Shown here: positions 1 to 9,098 of the stretch, piece after piece
Layout: each line of letters begins with the position of its first letter
Numbering within the stretch: the first letter of the stretch is position 1
Assembly: GCA_018136815.1 (NCBI GenBank)
Contig: CM030933.1
Location: forward strand, 5,038,282-5,102,281
Direction of reading: 5' to 3'
Source: Isochrysis galbana
Taxonomy: Eukaryota; Haptophyta; Isochrysidales; Isochrysidaceae
Length of the DNA: 64,000 bases
The notes under the pieces: model-generated
The model's database searches: none
What the model saw: the letters and a program-made list of their open reading frames with translations, nothing else
What the model was told of the DNA's origin: nothing
Translations under genes and position numbers: made by a program

Positions 1-152
1 GGCTCCGGCACTGGCGTCGCGACAATAGCTACCAGGACGACAACTGCGACGATCAAGCGCGCGATCTTGAATAATGACTTGACGCGACGCGCCATCGGCG
101 GCGGCTCTTCCTCGTGCGGTCTCAACGGCTGCGAATGCGAGTGCAGCTTCAT
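1..152 (-). CDS. N-terminus of a membrane-anchored protein, runs off the left edge
   Basis: The reverse strand has an ATG at 152-150 and a second in-frame ATG at 95-93, and the frame stays open to the window edge. The N-terminus is a short hydrophilic stretch rich in His, Pro and Glu, then a basic patch (ARRVKSLFK), then an unbroken hydrophobic run (IARLIVAVVVLVAIVA). This is the layout of a type II signal anchor, as in Golgi glycosyltransferases, or of an uncleaved signal peptide. The catalytic part is outside the window, so no function can be given. The frame also stays open upstream of 152, so the true start could be farther out. Coding-strand pyrimidine-rich DNA lies upstream (about 300-480), as for other genes here. 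Confidence 0.45.
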   Translation of the reverse strand, partial: MKLHSHSQPLRPHEEEPPPMARRVKSLFKIARLIVAVVVLVAIVATPVPE

Positions 153-289
153 CGGTGTGAGAAGCGCCATCTGCGCTGCTGCTGTGCGTGCCGCGGCGGC
201 CACAGGCTTGCTGTGCAGGCGTGGTGTAAAGAGCGAAGGTGTGATCGGTCGTGCTGGCTCCGTCTGGCCCGCTGGCAGTCCAGCCGTCT

Positions 290-725
290 TCTCATATTCG
301 AAGGAGAGGAAGGGGAAGGGTCTCTGGGCAAAGCGGTGGGAAAGAGGAGGAGGGAGGGAAGGAAGGAGGGTCGGTAGGGAGCCCGCCGAGGTGGCCGGGT
401 GGAATAGGGAGATGCTCATCGGAAAGAGGCCTTTCCGGAGAGGCGGGTAGGGGGGGAAAGGGGAGGGGGCAAGGCGAGGGGCAGCAGGCCCGAGGCGGGA
501 GCGGCCTCTCTCTCTTCCCCCACCCTTTCCTCTTCCCTCGTCTCTGCTTGCTCCTTCTCGTCTTTTCGCATCTCTCTCTCTCTGTCTCTTCTCTTCTCTC
601 TTCTCTCTCCCGGTCTTCTCTATTCTCCCTCTCTTCTATTCTCTAGCTCTCCCTCTCTCTCCTTCCTCTCTCTCCTCTCCACGGTTTATTGAGAGAATAG
701 CTGAGACGGGGAGAGAAGCCGAAAA
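290..725. repeat. Purine tract followed by pyrimidine tract
   Basis: From about 300 to 480 the + strand is G/A-rich; from about 500 to 680 it turns C/T-rich. The purine half is a pyrimidine tract on the - strand and could be the promoter or 5' UTR of the - strand gene ending at 1-152. No credible protein is encoded, only low-complexity translations. Confidence 0.5.
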
Positions 726-849
726 TTATCTTTTGAAAGATAAGAGAAGAGAGAGACGATGTGGGAGGAGTAGTGGAGGAAGGTTGGGGGCAAATACACG
801 GCGTAGTACGACATCATGAGAGGAGTCGACTAACTTAGTTGTGATGGTC

Positions 850-1203
850 GAGACGTGAGAAAACACGAGGAGGGAGAGATGGACCGAGTCGGCGGCGCAG
901 ACCTCTCTCCTTTCTCTGAGATGGAGACGAGAGACGCAAGGCGAGGAGAGAGAAGGGGAGAGGGAGAGAAGGAGGAAAGGAGAGAAGGAGAGAAGAGAGA
1001 GAGGGAGAGAGAGAGGGAGAGGGAGAGAGGGAGAGAGAGAGAGAGGGAGGGAGAGGGGGAGAGGGAGAGAGGGAGAGAGGGAGAGGGAGAAAGGGAGGGA
1101 AAGAGAGAGAGATAGAAGAGAGAGAGGAAGAAGAAGAGGGAGGGAGAGAGAGAACGAGAGAGAGAGAGAGGAAGAAGAAGAGAGAGAGAGAGAGAGAGGG
1201 AGG

Positions 1204-1236
<33 letters not shown>

Positions 1237-1289
1237 AAAGAGAGAGAGAAGAGAGAGAGAGAAGAGAGAAGAAGAGAGAGGAAGAGAGA

Positions 1290-1329
<40 letters not shown>

Positions 1330-1330
1330 C
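850..1330. repeat. Long GA-rich simple-sequence tract
   Basis: Nearly pure GA/GAG/GAA repeats over about 450 bases on the + strand. Translations are Arg/Glu or Ser/Leu low complexity. No gene with a start next to it is recognised, so it may be an orphan promoter-type tract or simple repeat expansion. Confidence 0.7.
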
Positions 1331-1471
1331 TGCTCTCTCGTCTACCCGTCGGCTCTCGCGTCAAGACGCCGAGAGAGAGGCGAAGGATCCCTCTTCTACC
1401 CGTCAGTGTTTTAAAAGAAATGGTCCGAATGGTACAAATCAACTTCCTCAAGAACTCGGCCACACGCTGAG

Positions 1472-2341
1472 TTGGCTCCGGCCAGAGTTTCAATCCAAAA
1501 CCACCCTTATTTCGATTAGAAATTTCGATGAGGTTGGATCAAATTTCGAGCTTCGAGGGGTCTAATTTCGGCCTAATTTCGAATCGGAATTTGCTTAAGC
1601 GTCGCCGCGCGCGGGCCCCGATGCGTTGCCGCGCGGCCATCCCCGGCCTCAGATGCTAAATGGAGACCAACCTCCTGCGACGAGCTTGGGGGGTCGGAGG
1701 GACTGCCCTGAGCCCTCAAGGGCTCAAGGGCGTCATCATCATCATCATCATCATCCATCCTCGTCGTTGTCGGTTTTGCGCTTGCGCTTGGGTGCCCGGA
1801 AGCGCGCCAAGGCGCGGCGCGCGGCCCCGGGCGGGGGGGGGGGGAGAGGAGCGGGCTGGGGGGGGGGGCTTATTGTGGAATAGGGCGCAGGCTCTATTCA
1901 TGAGGACAAGCCTCAAAGGGGTGAGAGAGAGAGGGTAATGGAGTCTTGAGAGCGAGATGCGCGCGACATCGCACCGCACGAGCCGACGTCACACATCGAG
2001 ACTCTTCCGGACACCACTCACCATGCCAACAAAAGAAAGAAGCCAAAACTAAACGTAAACGCACGAGACAATAAATTAAAGGAACGAACGAAGACGAGAT
2101 GAAGAATGTCCTTGTCGAGCGAGCACGATGCTTCGAGACCTCGTTGGCAACGGTGGACTCAACCAACCAAAACAAAACTCACTCAACACCTGAAATCGCA
2201 TCCGTATTGAGTGGAACTCTGGATGCGACACTTATTTCGCTTCGTCAGCGCCACATCGACCTTTACTTTGATAAAAAGTTTTGATTGCGATTGGCCCCCC
2301 TTATTTCGAAAAAAAATTCTCGAAACTCTGGCCGGAGCCAA
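1472..2341. mobile_element. Non-autonomous DNA transposon with 19-bp TIRs and 8-bp target duplication
   Basis: The element starts TTGGCTCCGGCCAGAGTTT at 1472-1490 and ends with the exact reverse complement at 2323-2341. It is flanked by a perfect direct repeat ACGCTGAG at 1464-1471 and 2342-2349. An 8-bp duplication with short TIRs is the hallmark of hAT and a few other DNA transposon superfamilies. The 870-bp interior has no transposase. Both ends carry extra copies of an ATTTCGA-type motif, and the interior holds an (ATC)n run and G-runs. The TIR does not begin with the commonest hAT termini, so the superfamily is inferred from the duplication length. Confidence 0.8.
1733..1755 (+). repeat. 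(ATC)n microsatellite
   Basis: About seven and a half uninterrupted TCA/ATC units inside the 1472-2341 element. It generates poly-His or poly-Asp in translation, which should not be read as protein. Confidence 0.9.
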
Positions 2342-2380
2342 ACGCTGAGCCTATTTTTTACTTTCCTACTCCCCTGCACT

Positions 2381-2768
2381 CCCGGATGGGACAACAGGTA
2401 CAAGGTCAACAGGTTTCGGGGGCCTATTCCTATTAAGAGGACCTATTGACAGGTCGCAATAGGTCCGTAACAGGTCAAAATAAAACTCATTTTACTAATA
2501 AGATAGATGTATGAGTATGTGATGTATATTATGAATATGATTGGCTTCTGACTTCTGAGCTAAGTTACTAGGGAGAGGAAGGGATACGAGATGATTTGGG
2601 CGTGGCTACGATAGCGGTACCTATAGTATAGGCCTATAGCCACGCGCGAGGCGAGAATATAGAATATTGAAAGTTTTTTTTTACCTATTACCTATTAACA
2701 AGTAACAGGTCTGGTAGGCCTCTTGACCTCTTAATAGAACCTATTAGAAGCCTATTGTCCCATCTGGG
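2381..2768. mobile_element. hAT-type MITE with 8-bp target duplication
   Basis: The left end reads CCCGGATGGGACAACAGG; the right end, reverse-complemented, reads CCCAGATGGGACAATAGG (two mismatches in 18). A perfect 8-bp duplication CCTGCACT flanks the element (2373-2380 and 2769-2776). The subterminal regions carry many copies of an ACCTATT/AATAGGT motif in both orientations, as expected for transposase binding sites. At 388 bp it has no coding capacity. A similar ACCTATTACCTATTA string recurs alone near 43140. Confidence 0.85.
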
Positions 2769-2830
2769 CCTGCACTGGCACTGGGACTCGCCGACAAAGC
2801 CAAAGCGCCAAAGCCCTTGCCCCACGCTAC

Positions 2831-2935
2831 CCTACATGGTAAACACGGGTTTACCGTATTTGTACAAATGCCCAAAACAGCCCGTTTTCACCGTGTTTCA
2901 AACGCCCTCCCTAGCAGCATGCCGGGTTTGTGTTT
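2831..2935. mobile_element. Degenerate end of the CCTA...TAGG MITE family
   Basis: CCTACATGGTAAACACGG at 2831-2848 resembles the TIR of the elements at 11589, 21284 and 58285, and is followed by the same kind of subterminal motif (AAAACAG, CCGTATTTG). No matching right end or duplication was found, so this is a decayed or truncated copy. Confidence 0.4.
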
Positions 2936-3253
2936 GTGAGGATCCCGTGTCCTCCGTCGGTCGACTGCTTGTTGCTTGGCTGCTGCGCTCTATCTATCCT
3001 CAATCCCTAACTAAGATGCGATAGGTTCATCCAACTATAGTAGTACCAATCTACGCTAGAGGAGAGAGATAGAGTTTGTGTGTGGAGTGTGGAGGAGAGC
3101 GTAAATCAACACACGCGTACGCGAGCATAGGGACAGGGGAGTTTTGTTGTTCGTTGGGACAACTCTTATTACTTATTACTTATTAGAGCTGATATTAGTG
3201 CTGATATTTGATATCCGCCACTGCGCGAGAACGGGTGCATTCGCAAGTGGACC

Positions 3254-3705
3254 GTGTGGCTCACACGGGCCGCCGCCGAACAAGGCCACCTCGACGTGCT
3301 CAAATGGTTGCTCAAGAACGGCTGCCCGTGGGACGTGAGCGCGTGCAACGCCGCCGCCGCCAACGGACACCTCCACGTGCTCCAATGGGCGCACTGGAAC
3401 GGCGGAGTCTCGAATGAGACCACATGTGCCGCCGCCGCCGGCCGAGGACAGCTCCGCGTCCTCGAGTGGCTCAGACAGTACCGATGCCCGTGGAACGCGA
3501 CCACCTGCACCGCCGCCGCCAGAGGAGGACACATCGACCTGCTGCGTTGGGCGCATGAGCACGGGTGCCCGTGGGACAAGACCACTTGCGCCGCCGCCGC
3601 CAGAGGGGGGCACCTCGACATCCTCAGAATGGTGCGCCTCTACGGGTGCCCGTGGGATGAGACCACCTGCGCGGAGGCCGCCCAGGGAGGACATCTCGAC
3701 GTCCC
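3254..3705 (+). pseudogene. Ankyrin-repeat fragment, + strand half of a back-to-back pair
   Basis: About 150 codons of ankyrin repeats of the type GHLDVLKWLLKNGCPWD and TTCAAAARGGHLDILR, five to six repeats in register. This subtype, with a recurrent CPW and TC..AA..GHL pattern, is common in algal genomes and in large DNA viruses of protists. After the last GGHLDV at about 3705 the frame leaves ankyrin sequence, because the DNA switches to an ankyrin gene read from the opposite strand. The first ATG is at 3254, but the reading begins inside a repeat, so the 5' end is probably missing too. I read it as a rearranged fragment rather than a working gene. Confidence 0.6.
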
Positions 3706-4164
3706 AGATGCCCAGCCTCGCACGCCACCATCAGCGCCGTCCACCCGGTGCGCGGCCCACGCTGCGCGACAACGTCCACCTGCGCGCGCGCCCGCAGCAG
3801 CGCACCAACCATGCACGGAAGCCCCTTCTCGCACGCCATCATCAGCGCGGTCACGCCCGAGACCTCGTGCTGCGCATCCGGAAACGCCCCAGCCTCCAGA
3901 AGCGCCAGCGCGCACCCCAGGTGCCATAGAAGGGGGGTGAACCCCTTGTCGTCCACCGCGTCGGCGTGGGTACCCGCGTGCAGGAGGCGCTCAACGCACG
4001 AGAAGTTGCCTTGCTTGCACGCGGCCATGAGCCATGAGGGCTGTCAACCCTCCGCCTGCCGCGCTCTCCTCGAGGCGTCCCGCGTGACCCTGTCCGAGCA
4101 GGAGCTCGACGGCTCGCACATCGTCGCCCTCTCGTGCGCATGCGCGCACGAGGGGTGGTGTCAT
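3706..4164 (-). pseudogene. Ankyrin-repeat gene with frameshift, - strand half of the pair
   Basis: Reading from an ATG at 4164-4162 gives a start beginning MTPPLVRACAREGDD, then VRAVELLLGQG and GGLTALMA, which is ankyrin sequence. At about 4026-4040 a tandem CTCATGG CTCATGG duplication adds 7 bases and shifts the frame. Ankyrin sequence then resumes as ACKQGNFSCVERLL and GVTALMMACEKG, down to CEAGHL near 3710. There the gene runs tail to tail into the + strand ankyrin fragment through the shared GHL codons. The repeat type differs from that of its neighbour (no CPW), so two different ankyrin genes were joined. Disabled by both the frameshift and the lost 3' end. Confidence 0.6.
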
Positions 4165-5222
4165 GTCAGGGAGAACGAGGCGAAGGAGGGGGCTGGGGCG
4201 CTGGGCGTGTAGAGGGGCCGGGGCGCTGGGCGGATGGGGGACGGCTCGGCGGCCAAGCAGGGGGAGGGGGGAGGCGAGGGGTTGGGGGAGCTCGGCGGGG
4301 AGGGGGGGGGGGGGGGGACTCGGCGGCGGGGGGAAGGGGGGGGGGGGGACTCAGGGGGGGGGGGGGACTCAGTGGCGGGGGGAAGGGGGTCGAGAATAAT
4401 CATACCGTCAGGGGGCCCAATCTTTTCACAAGCAGTGTGACCTTTTCACAGGAGGCGTCTTGTGAAAAGCCCAGTGAAGTGGGGGGGGGGGGGGGAGTCA
4501 CAATGGGGACGGTCGAAGTCCCGCGCCTTTTGGCGCGGAGGAGGGGGGGGGTATTGGAAGTCACAAGTGTCAGAGCGGGGACGGTAGAAGTCCCGCACCT
4601 TAAAGGGACACTCCGAAAACTCACGTAAACAGTCGCCACAATCAAAGAAACGAGTCCGGAGAAGAATGCAGCCAACCGAAACGAAGCCACAACGAAGAGT
4701 CTCGAAGTAAACGGCGATCACCCCTCAAGAAACAATGCCCATCCTAAAGTTAAAAGACACACAAGCCATCGGATCCGTCTAGAGTATTGTGGAAATACTC
4801 TGGATCCGACAATGCGCCAACACTCACGCATCCCACATCCCCTGCCTCAAGCCACGTGGGCCTCGGCGTCGTCCTCTCTATCTACATGCCACGCGCACCA
4901 CACGATACGACACGCGACGCGGAAAAAGGCATCATGGCCCAGTCGCACGGGTCTCAGCATCTGCCCTTCCCCTACTCATATCAATCCCCTACGCCTACCA
5001 CTCCTCCGTCCAACACGAACGCACCACGTGCATAAGGCTGACGCCTCAGATCCTGATCCAGGATTCGAGGTGCGGAACGCCGACCGATAGGTCGTATCGA
5101 CACTGCAATGGAGCCATATGGAGGGTATGCTGGTGCGCATCTGGCCTTAGAGCGTTTACCGGCTAGGCGGGGAGGTGGCGCATGCGCACAGCTAGTGGCA
5201 ACACTCACGGACACAAGCCGGT
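4165..5222. other. Gene-poor G-rich spacer
   Basis: About 4200-4500 is G-rich with repeated runs of 10-16 G. A degenerate direct repeat (AGTCACAA...GGGGACGGT(C/A)GAAGTCCCGC) occurs at 4496-4525 and again at about 4560-4600. No gene is recognised between 4165 and the coiled-coil gene ending at 5223. Confidence 0.5.
4771..4807. repeat. Short perfect-arm hairpin
   Basis: GGATCC at 4771, AGAGTATT at 4781-4788, a 5-base spacer, AATACTCT at 4794-4801 and GGATCC at 4802-4807 form an interrupted inverted repeat. It could be a small foldback or the remnant of a transposon end. No duplication was seen. Confidence 0.5.
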
Positions 5223-5849
5223 TCACATGCCCGGCATCTGCAGGAAGGAAGGCGGCTTCGGCCTCTCAGGGATGGGCACGGGGGCGGTTGGCTCTCCTGT
5301 GATCGGATTGAAGCCTGCGTTGGTCCTGCGCTGTAGGTTGTCGGCGCGGAGAGCGGAGCGGTACTTGAGCGCCTCGTCCGAGTACTTGAGGCACTCGCCA
5401 TCCCTCCCCTCCCCGTACTGGAGCGAGATGGGATCGTACGGCATGGACGTCTTGTTGCTGCGGCAGAATGAACCTTCTTGCCGCATCACCTCCTGATGCG
5501 CCGTGTCCTGCTCGTACTCCGCCTCCATCGCCTTCAACCGCTGCTCCTCGTTCATCACACGCTCCGTGCGCTTGTTATGGTACATCTGCTCCTTGCGCGC
5601 GATCTCGCGGTCGCGCTCCATTTTCTCAACGGCGGCAACATCGGTGATGAAGCGCTCCGACTCGGGGATGTAGCCAAGAGAGTCGGGTGGCTGGACGAGC
5701 GAGACTTCCTCGTGGTGATAGTAGCACTCGCGCCGCTGGCGAAGCCTCATCTTCTCGAGGTCCTCCTTGTGCATCTCGCCCTTGCGCTCGTGGCGCGTCC
5801 TCGCGGGGATATTGTGCACCTGTCCGATCTCGGGCGTCGGGCGCTGCAT
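5223..5849 (-). CDS. Conserved coiled-coil protein, function unknown (possibly ciliary)
   Basis: A 208-residue protein starting at the ATG 5849-5847. The frame is open farther upstream but has no ATG there, only low-complexity Ala/Ser/Pro sequence. The central part is a charged helix likely to form a coiled coil (MERDREIARKEQMYHNK through EEQRLKAMEAEYEQD). It ends in an ordered block: KTSMPYDPISLQYG, LKYSDEALKYRSALRADNL, GFNPITGE. That Pro-Tyr-x-x-Ile...Asn-Pro-Ile-Thr-Gly pattern reminds me of small eukaryotic proteins found in flagellated organisms; I cannot name the family with confidence. No introns are visible. A GAGC repeat lies immediately upstream of the ATG. Confidence 0.7.
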   Translation of the reverse strand: MQRPTPEIGQVHNIPARTRHERKGEMHKEDLEKMRLRQRRECYYHHEEVSLVQPPDSLGYIPESERFITDVAAVEKMERDREIARKEQMYHNKRTERVMNEEQRLKAMEAEYEQDTAHQEVMRQEGSFCRSNKTSMPYDPISLQYGEGRDGECLKYSDEALKYRSALRADNLQRRTNAGFNPITGEPTAPVPIPERPKPPSFLQMPGM

Positions 5850-6729
5850 CCCGCTCGCTCGCTCGCTCGCTCTCCTCGGCGTCGGGGTGTGGGCAGGGGG
5901 GGCGGGCCGAGCGGTGGGCGCGGAGGGCGAGGCAATAGGAGCGGCAGCACGCTCGCTCGCCGAGGCCGCAGCCGTTACGGCCAACCACACTTTCTCTTCT
6001 CGTACTACTAAAGAACTCTTAAACTCACTGCCTCCGCAACCGCAACCGTCGTAGGTCGTAGGTTTGTATGAGTAAAAGCATGCCCGAGACGCCTAGGAAG
6101 TGGGGGTGTAAAGTAGAGCCGCGTCGGCGAGGAGAAAATTATATGATTCCTCATATCGCCCTTCAAATATTAAATTGGAATAGCTGTTTGACCCCGCCCT
6201 CTAAGCTCTAAGCTCTGAGTGGTCCCTCCCCTTCCCCTTCCCCTTCCCCTACTCCCCTGCAACAAGCAAGGGAGGAGGAGGGGCGGGGCGAGGGGTGCTC
6301 GGGGGCTCCTTCCGGGTTCCGGGCCCCCATGGGCCAGGCTTAGAAATCAATAGCACATGGACATATAGCCTCCCCGAGAACCCAAAGTCCAATATAAAGT
6401 CCAAAGTGCAAAGTGCAAAGTGCAAAGTGCAGCAAGATAGAGATAGAGCTGGGGCTGCTCTCCTTGAACCATGAAGCTCGAAGCTCACAGGCTCAGGCCT
6501 CGAAAGTAAAGTAGACGAGGGGCGGGTAGGTGTGGCTCGCCCCCCCCCCCCCCCCCCCCCGCCCCGCCGCCCCGAGGTGTTAACCTAATATTAGGATTGA
6601 CAAGCAATTCGTGCCGCATAGTCCTAGCACAGCTAATAATAGGATGGATAAGAATAGGATGAGTACCCCCGCGAGGTTGCAGCCCACCTTCTTCTTCCTC
6701 TCTCGTCGAGAGTACTTTACTCTTAGGAT
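5850..6729. other. Intergenic spacer with microsatellites
   Basis: Contains a (CGCT)n repeat at about 5852-5875, TTCCCC repeats near 6230-6250, four tandem AAAGTGC units at about 6400-6430, and a run of 21 C at 6540-6560. A short palindrome (AACCTAATATTAGGATT) lies near 6581. No gene is seen. Confidence 0.5.
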
Positions 6730-7544
6730 TGCCGCACTCTCCCTCTCTCTCTCCTCTCTCCCAACCCCCGCGAGAGAGAGGAGAGAGAGAGAGGGGGGCG
6801 GGGGGGGGGAGACACAAGAGAGACGGAAAAGAGAAGAAGAAGCTCTTGGGCTCGCGGTGGGGTCGTCCATCTCTCTCTACTCTCTTTCCACTCTCTCTCT
6901 CTCTTCTCTCTCTATCACTCTGGCTCTCTCTCTCCTCCCTCTCTTTCTTCCTCTCTCACTTCCTCCCTCTCTCTCTACTCTCTCTCTCTCTCTTTACTCT
7001 CTCTCTTCGTTTTTCTCTTGATCTCTCTCTCTTTCCTCTCTCTCTCTCTCTCTCTCTCTCCCCCCCCCCCCCTCTCTCCCTCCCTCTCTCTCTCTCTCTC
7101 TCTCTCCCTCCCTCCCTCTCTCCTTTGTACGTACCTTTTCTTTCGTGTCTCTGCTGCTCGTCTCGCGCCCCATCATCGCTCCTTCTCATCCTCCTTGTCT
7201 CGAACTCTCTCGTCTCTTCAATAGAAATGAGATATCTCCACCCACGCCACACTCTCCTCCCACTCCCTCTCAACTACTCTCTCTCTCTTCTACCGCTCTC
7301 GCGCTCGAGGCAGCTCCTTTCTCCTTCTACAGAGCCCTCACATATCTATATAAACACCCTCCATCTTCCTCCCTCTCCTCTCCCCTCTCCCTCCCCCTCT
7401 TCCTCTTCCTCCCCCCCTCCCCTTTCCCCCCCGTCTTCTCTCCCCCGCGCGCTTCCGCGCCGCGCGCGCCCTCCCTCTCCCCCCTCCCTCCCCCCATCTC
7501 TCTCTCGCTCTCTCCCCCCCCCCCTTTCCCTCATTCTCTCTCCG
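6730..7544 (+). promoter_or_regulatory. Pyrimidine-rich leader before the LETM1-like gene
   Basis: Roughly 800 bases of CT-rich sequence, broken by a short GA-rich patch at 6770-6840, run up to the ATG at 7545. The frame is open through the tract but encodes only Ser/Leu/Pro low complexity, so I treat it as promoter plus 5' UTR. The same arrangement precedes the genes at 12562, 22275 and 44991. Confidence 0.5.
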
Positions 7545-9098
7545 ATGCTCCCCCTCCTCCTCCTCGCCACGCTCTCCCACCCCACACGCCTCCGCGGCCT
7601 CTCCTCCCCTTCCAGCACCGCTAGCAGGCTCAGAGCTCTCTGTTCTCTCGCGAGAGTCGGATCACGCCTCCACACGCTCCAGGACGAGCTCTCCTCCTCC
7701 CCCTCGCACCACGAGCTCAGCGAGCTCTCCACAACCCTCGTGCGAGACTCCCTCGCTCTCGCACGCAGCGTGCGCTCCCTCCCTCACTCCGGAGCGCTCC
7801 CAGCAGACCCCAAGGCGCTCGATGATCTGAACCGCGAGGCGGCCGCGCTCCACGCGACCATCGTCAAGCAGGAGCGTGAGATCGAGATACTCGACGAGGA
7901 GGGATCGCTCACCAGCTCGTCGGAGCGCGCGAGGGAGATGTTTGCCATGCTCGACTCCAACGCAGATGGCCGTATCTCGCTCGAGGAGTTTGTGGAGCGC
8001 GCGACGCTGCTCACGCCGGTGCCGCAGGAGCGGCTGCGCAGCGAGCTCGAGGAGCGCTTCGTCGTCTCCGACCTCAACAAGGACGGCAGCCTCGATTTTG
8101 ACGAATTCGCCCGAATGCTCTCCACCCTCTCGCGCGACGCACTCGGTCCGCTCCGCAGCGAGCGAGCGCAGGCGCTCGCACGGCTGCTGAGCGTCACGCT
8201 AGAGATGACCTCGCTCACGCTCGCGCGCGAGCTCGAACGGGCGGCCACGCGCGATTTCCAGCGCGGCACACTCACGCCGCCCGTGCGCGTCGACAAGCTC
8301 GAGCGGTGCGTCGACCGTTGGTGCGCCATCGGCGAGCGCGCTGAGATCCTCGCGCTCGCGGCGGCCGAGGCGGGGAAGGACGGCGGCGCCGCTGCGCTTG
8401 CGGTCGGCGCCGCTGCCACGCCTGTCCCCTCCGAGCCATCGGACGCGGCGGCGAGGACGGCGGCAGGGACGGTGGTGGAGCCGTTGGTGAGTTCCACGCC
8501 TGCAGCACAAGCACACGAGCTTGAGGCGCTACTCGAGCAGGTGGGAGACCTGGCAGCGGACCTGTCGATGACTAACGTCACCGGTTCCGCCATGTGGTCC
8601 ATCCAAAAGATGGGCTCGCAGGCGCTGCGCCAGGCGGACGCCGCGCTCCGATTCTGCTGGCGCGGCCTGCGAATTTTTGCGGGCGACGTGGTCGAGTCAG
8701 TCTGCCTGCTCGCGCGTGTGTTGCGCGGCGGCAAGCTCACCACGAGCGACGTGCGCACAATCAAGCGCACCGCCACAGACGCCATCGCGCTCATCCCGTA
8801 CACGATCATCATGGTCATCCCGCTCTCGCCACCCGGCCACGTATTCGCCTTCTCGCTTCTCAACCGGTGCTTCCCATCGGCCGTCCCCTCTGCCTTCACT
8901 ATGCAGCGCCAGGACATCGACGAGATTTACTCCCGGATCGCTTCCGAGGCGGCGGGCGCGGAGGCTACCGAGCGTGAGCGTGCATTCAAGCTGCTCGGCG
9001 GATGGGGTGGGCGCACGGCGCGCAAGATCGGCTCGCGCACCAAGGGGGGTCTGCGTGCGCTCGGCCGCCGCATCCGCGGCGCACCATCCGGCGCATGA
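7545..9098 (+). CDS. EF-hand LETM1-like inner-mitochondrial-membrane protein
   Basis: A 517-residue intronless ORF from the ATG right after the pyrimidine tract. The N-terminus (MLPLLLLATLSHPTRLRGL) could be a mitochondrial or plastid targeting peptide. Two canonical EF-hand loops follow: residues 137-148 (DSNADGRISLEE) and 176-187 (DLNKDGSLDFDE), with all Ca-ligand positions present. Residues about 390-455 match the LETM1 ribosome-binding-like core: GGKLTTSDVRTIKRT, IALIPYTIIMVIPLSP, then FPSAVPSAF (family pattern FPxxLPSxF). LETM1 proteins act in cation/proton exchange and ribosome contact at the inner membrane. In the animal protein the EF-hands lie C-terminal; here they lie N-terminal to the core, an unusual order. 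A basic C-terminus (GGRTARKIGSRTKGG) ends the protein. Confidence 0.8.
   Translation: MLPLLLLATLSHPTRLRGLSSPSSTASRLRALCSLARVGSRLHTLQDELSSSPSHHELSELSTTLVRDSLALARSVRSLPHSGALPADPKALDDLNREAAALHATIVKQEREIEILDEEGSLTSSSERAREMFAMLDSNADGRISLEEFVERATLLTPVPQERLRSELEERFVVSDLNKDGSLDFDEFARMLSTLSRDALGPLRSERAQALARLLSVTLEMTSLTLARELERAATRDFQRGTLTPPVRVDKLERCVDRWCAIGERAEILALAAAEAGKDGGAAALAVGAAATPVPSEPSDAAARTAAGTVVEPLVSSTPAAQAHELEALLEQVGDLAADLSMTNVTGSAMWSIQKMGSQALRQADAALRFCWRGLRIFAGDVVESVCLLARVLRGGKLTTSDVRTIKRTATDAIALIPYTIIMVIPLSPPGHVFAFSLLNRCFPSAVPSAFTMQRQDIDEIYSRIASEAAGAEATERERAFKLLGGWGGRTARKIGSRTKGGLRALGRRIRGAPSGA

Noticed and set aside
726-1493. 255-codon Ser/Leu/Pro frame on the - strand of the GA tract
   Set aside because: Simple-sequence translation; no domain, no conservation expected.
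1626-1938. Frames with poly-His, poly-Ile or poly-Asp
   Set aside because: Products of the (ATC)n run in a transposon.
5850-5990. N-terminal extension of the coiled-coil protein ending at 5223
   Set aside because: No ATG; low-complexity Ala/Ser/Pro over GAGC repeats.
6729-7544. In-frame N-terminal extension of the LETM1-like ORF
   Set aside because: It is encoded by the CT tract and is pure Ser/Leu/Pro; the ATG at 7545 opens a plausible targeting peptide.
7784-8917. Long - strand frame opposite the LETM1-like gene
   Set aside because: Antisense shadow of a GC-rich gene.
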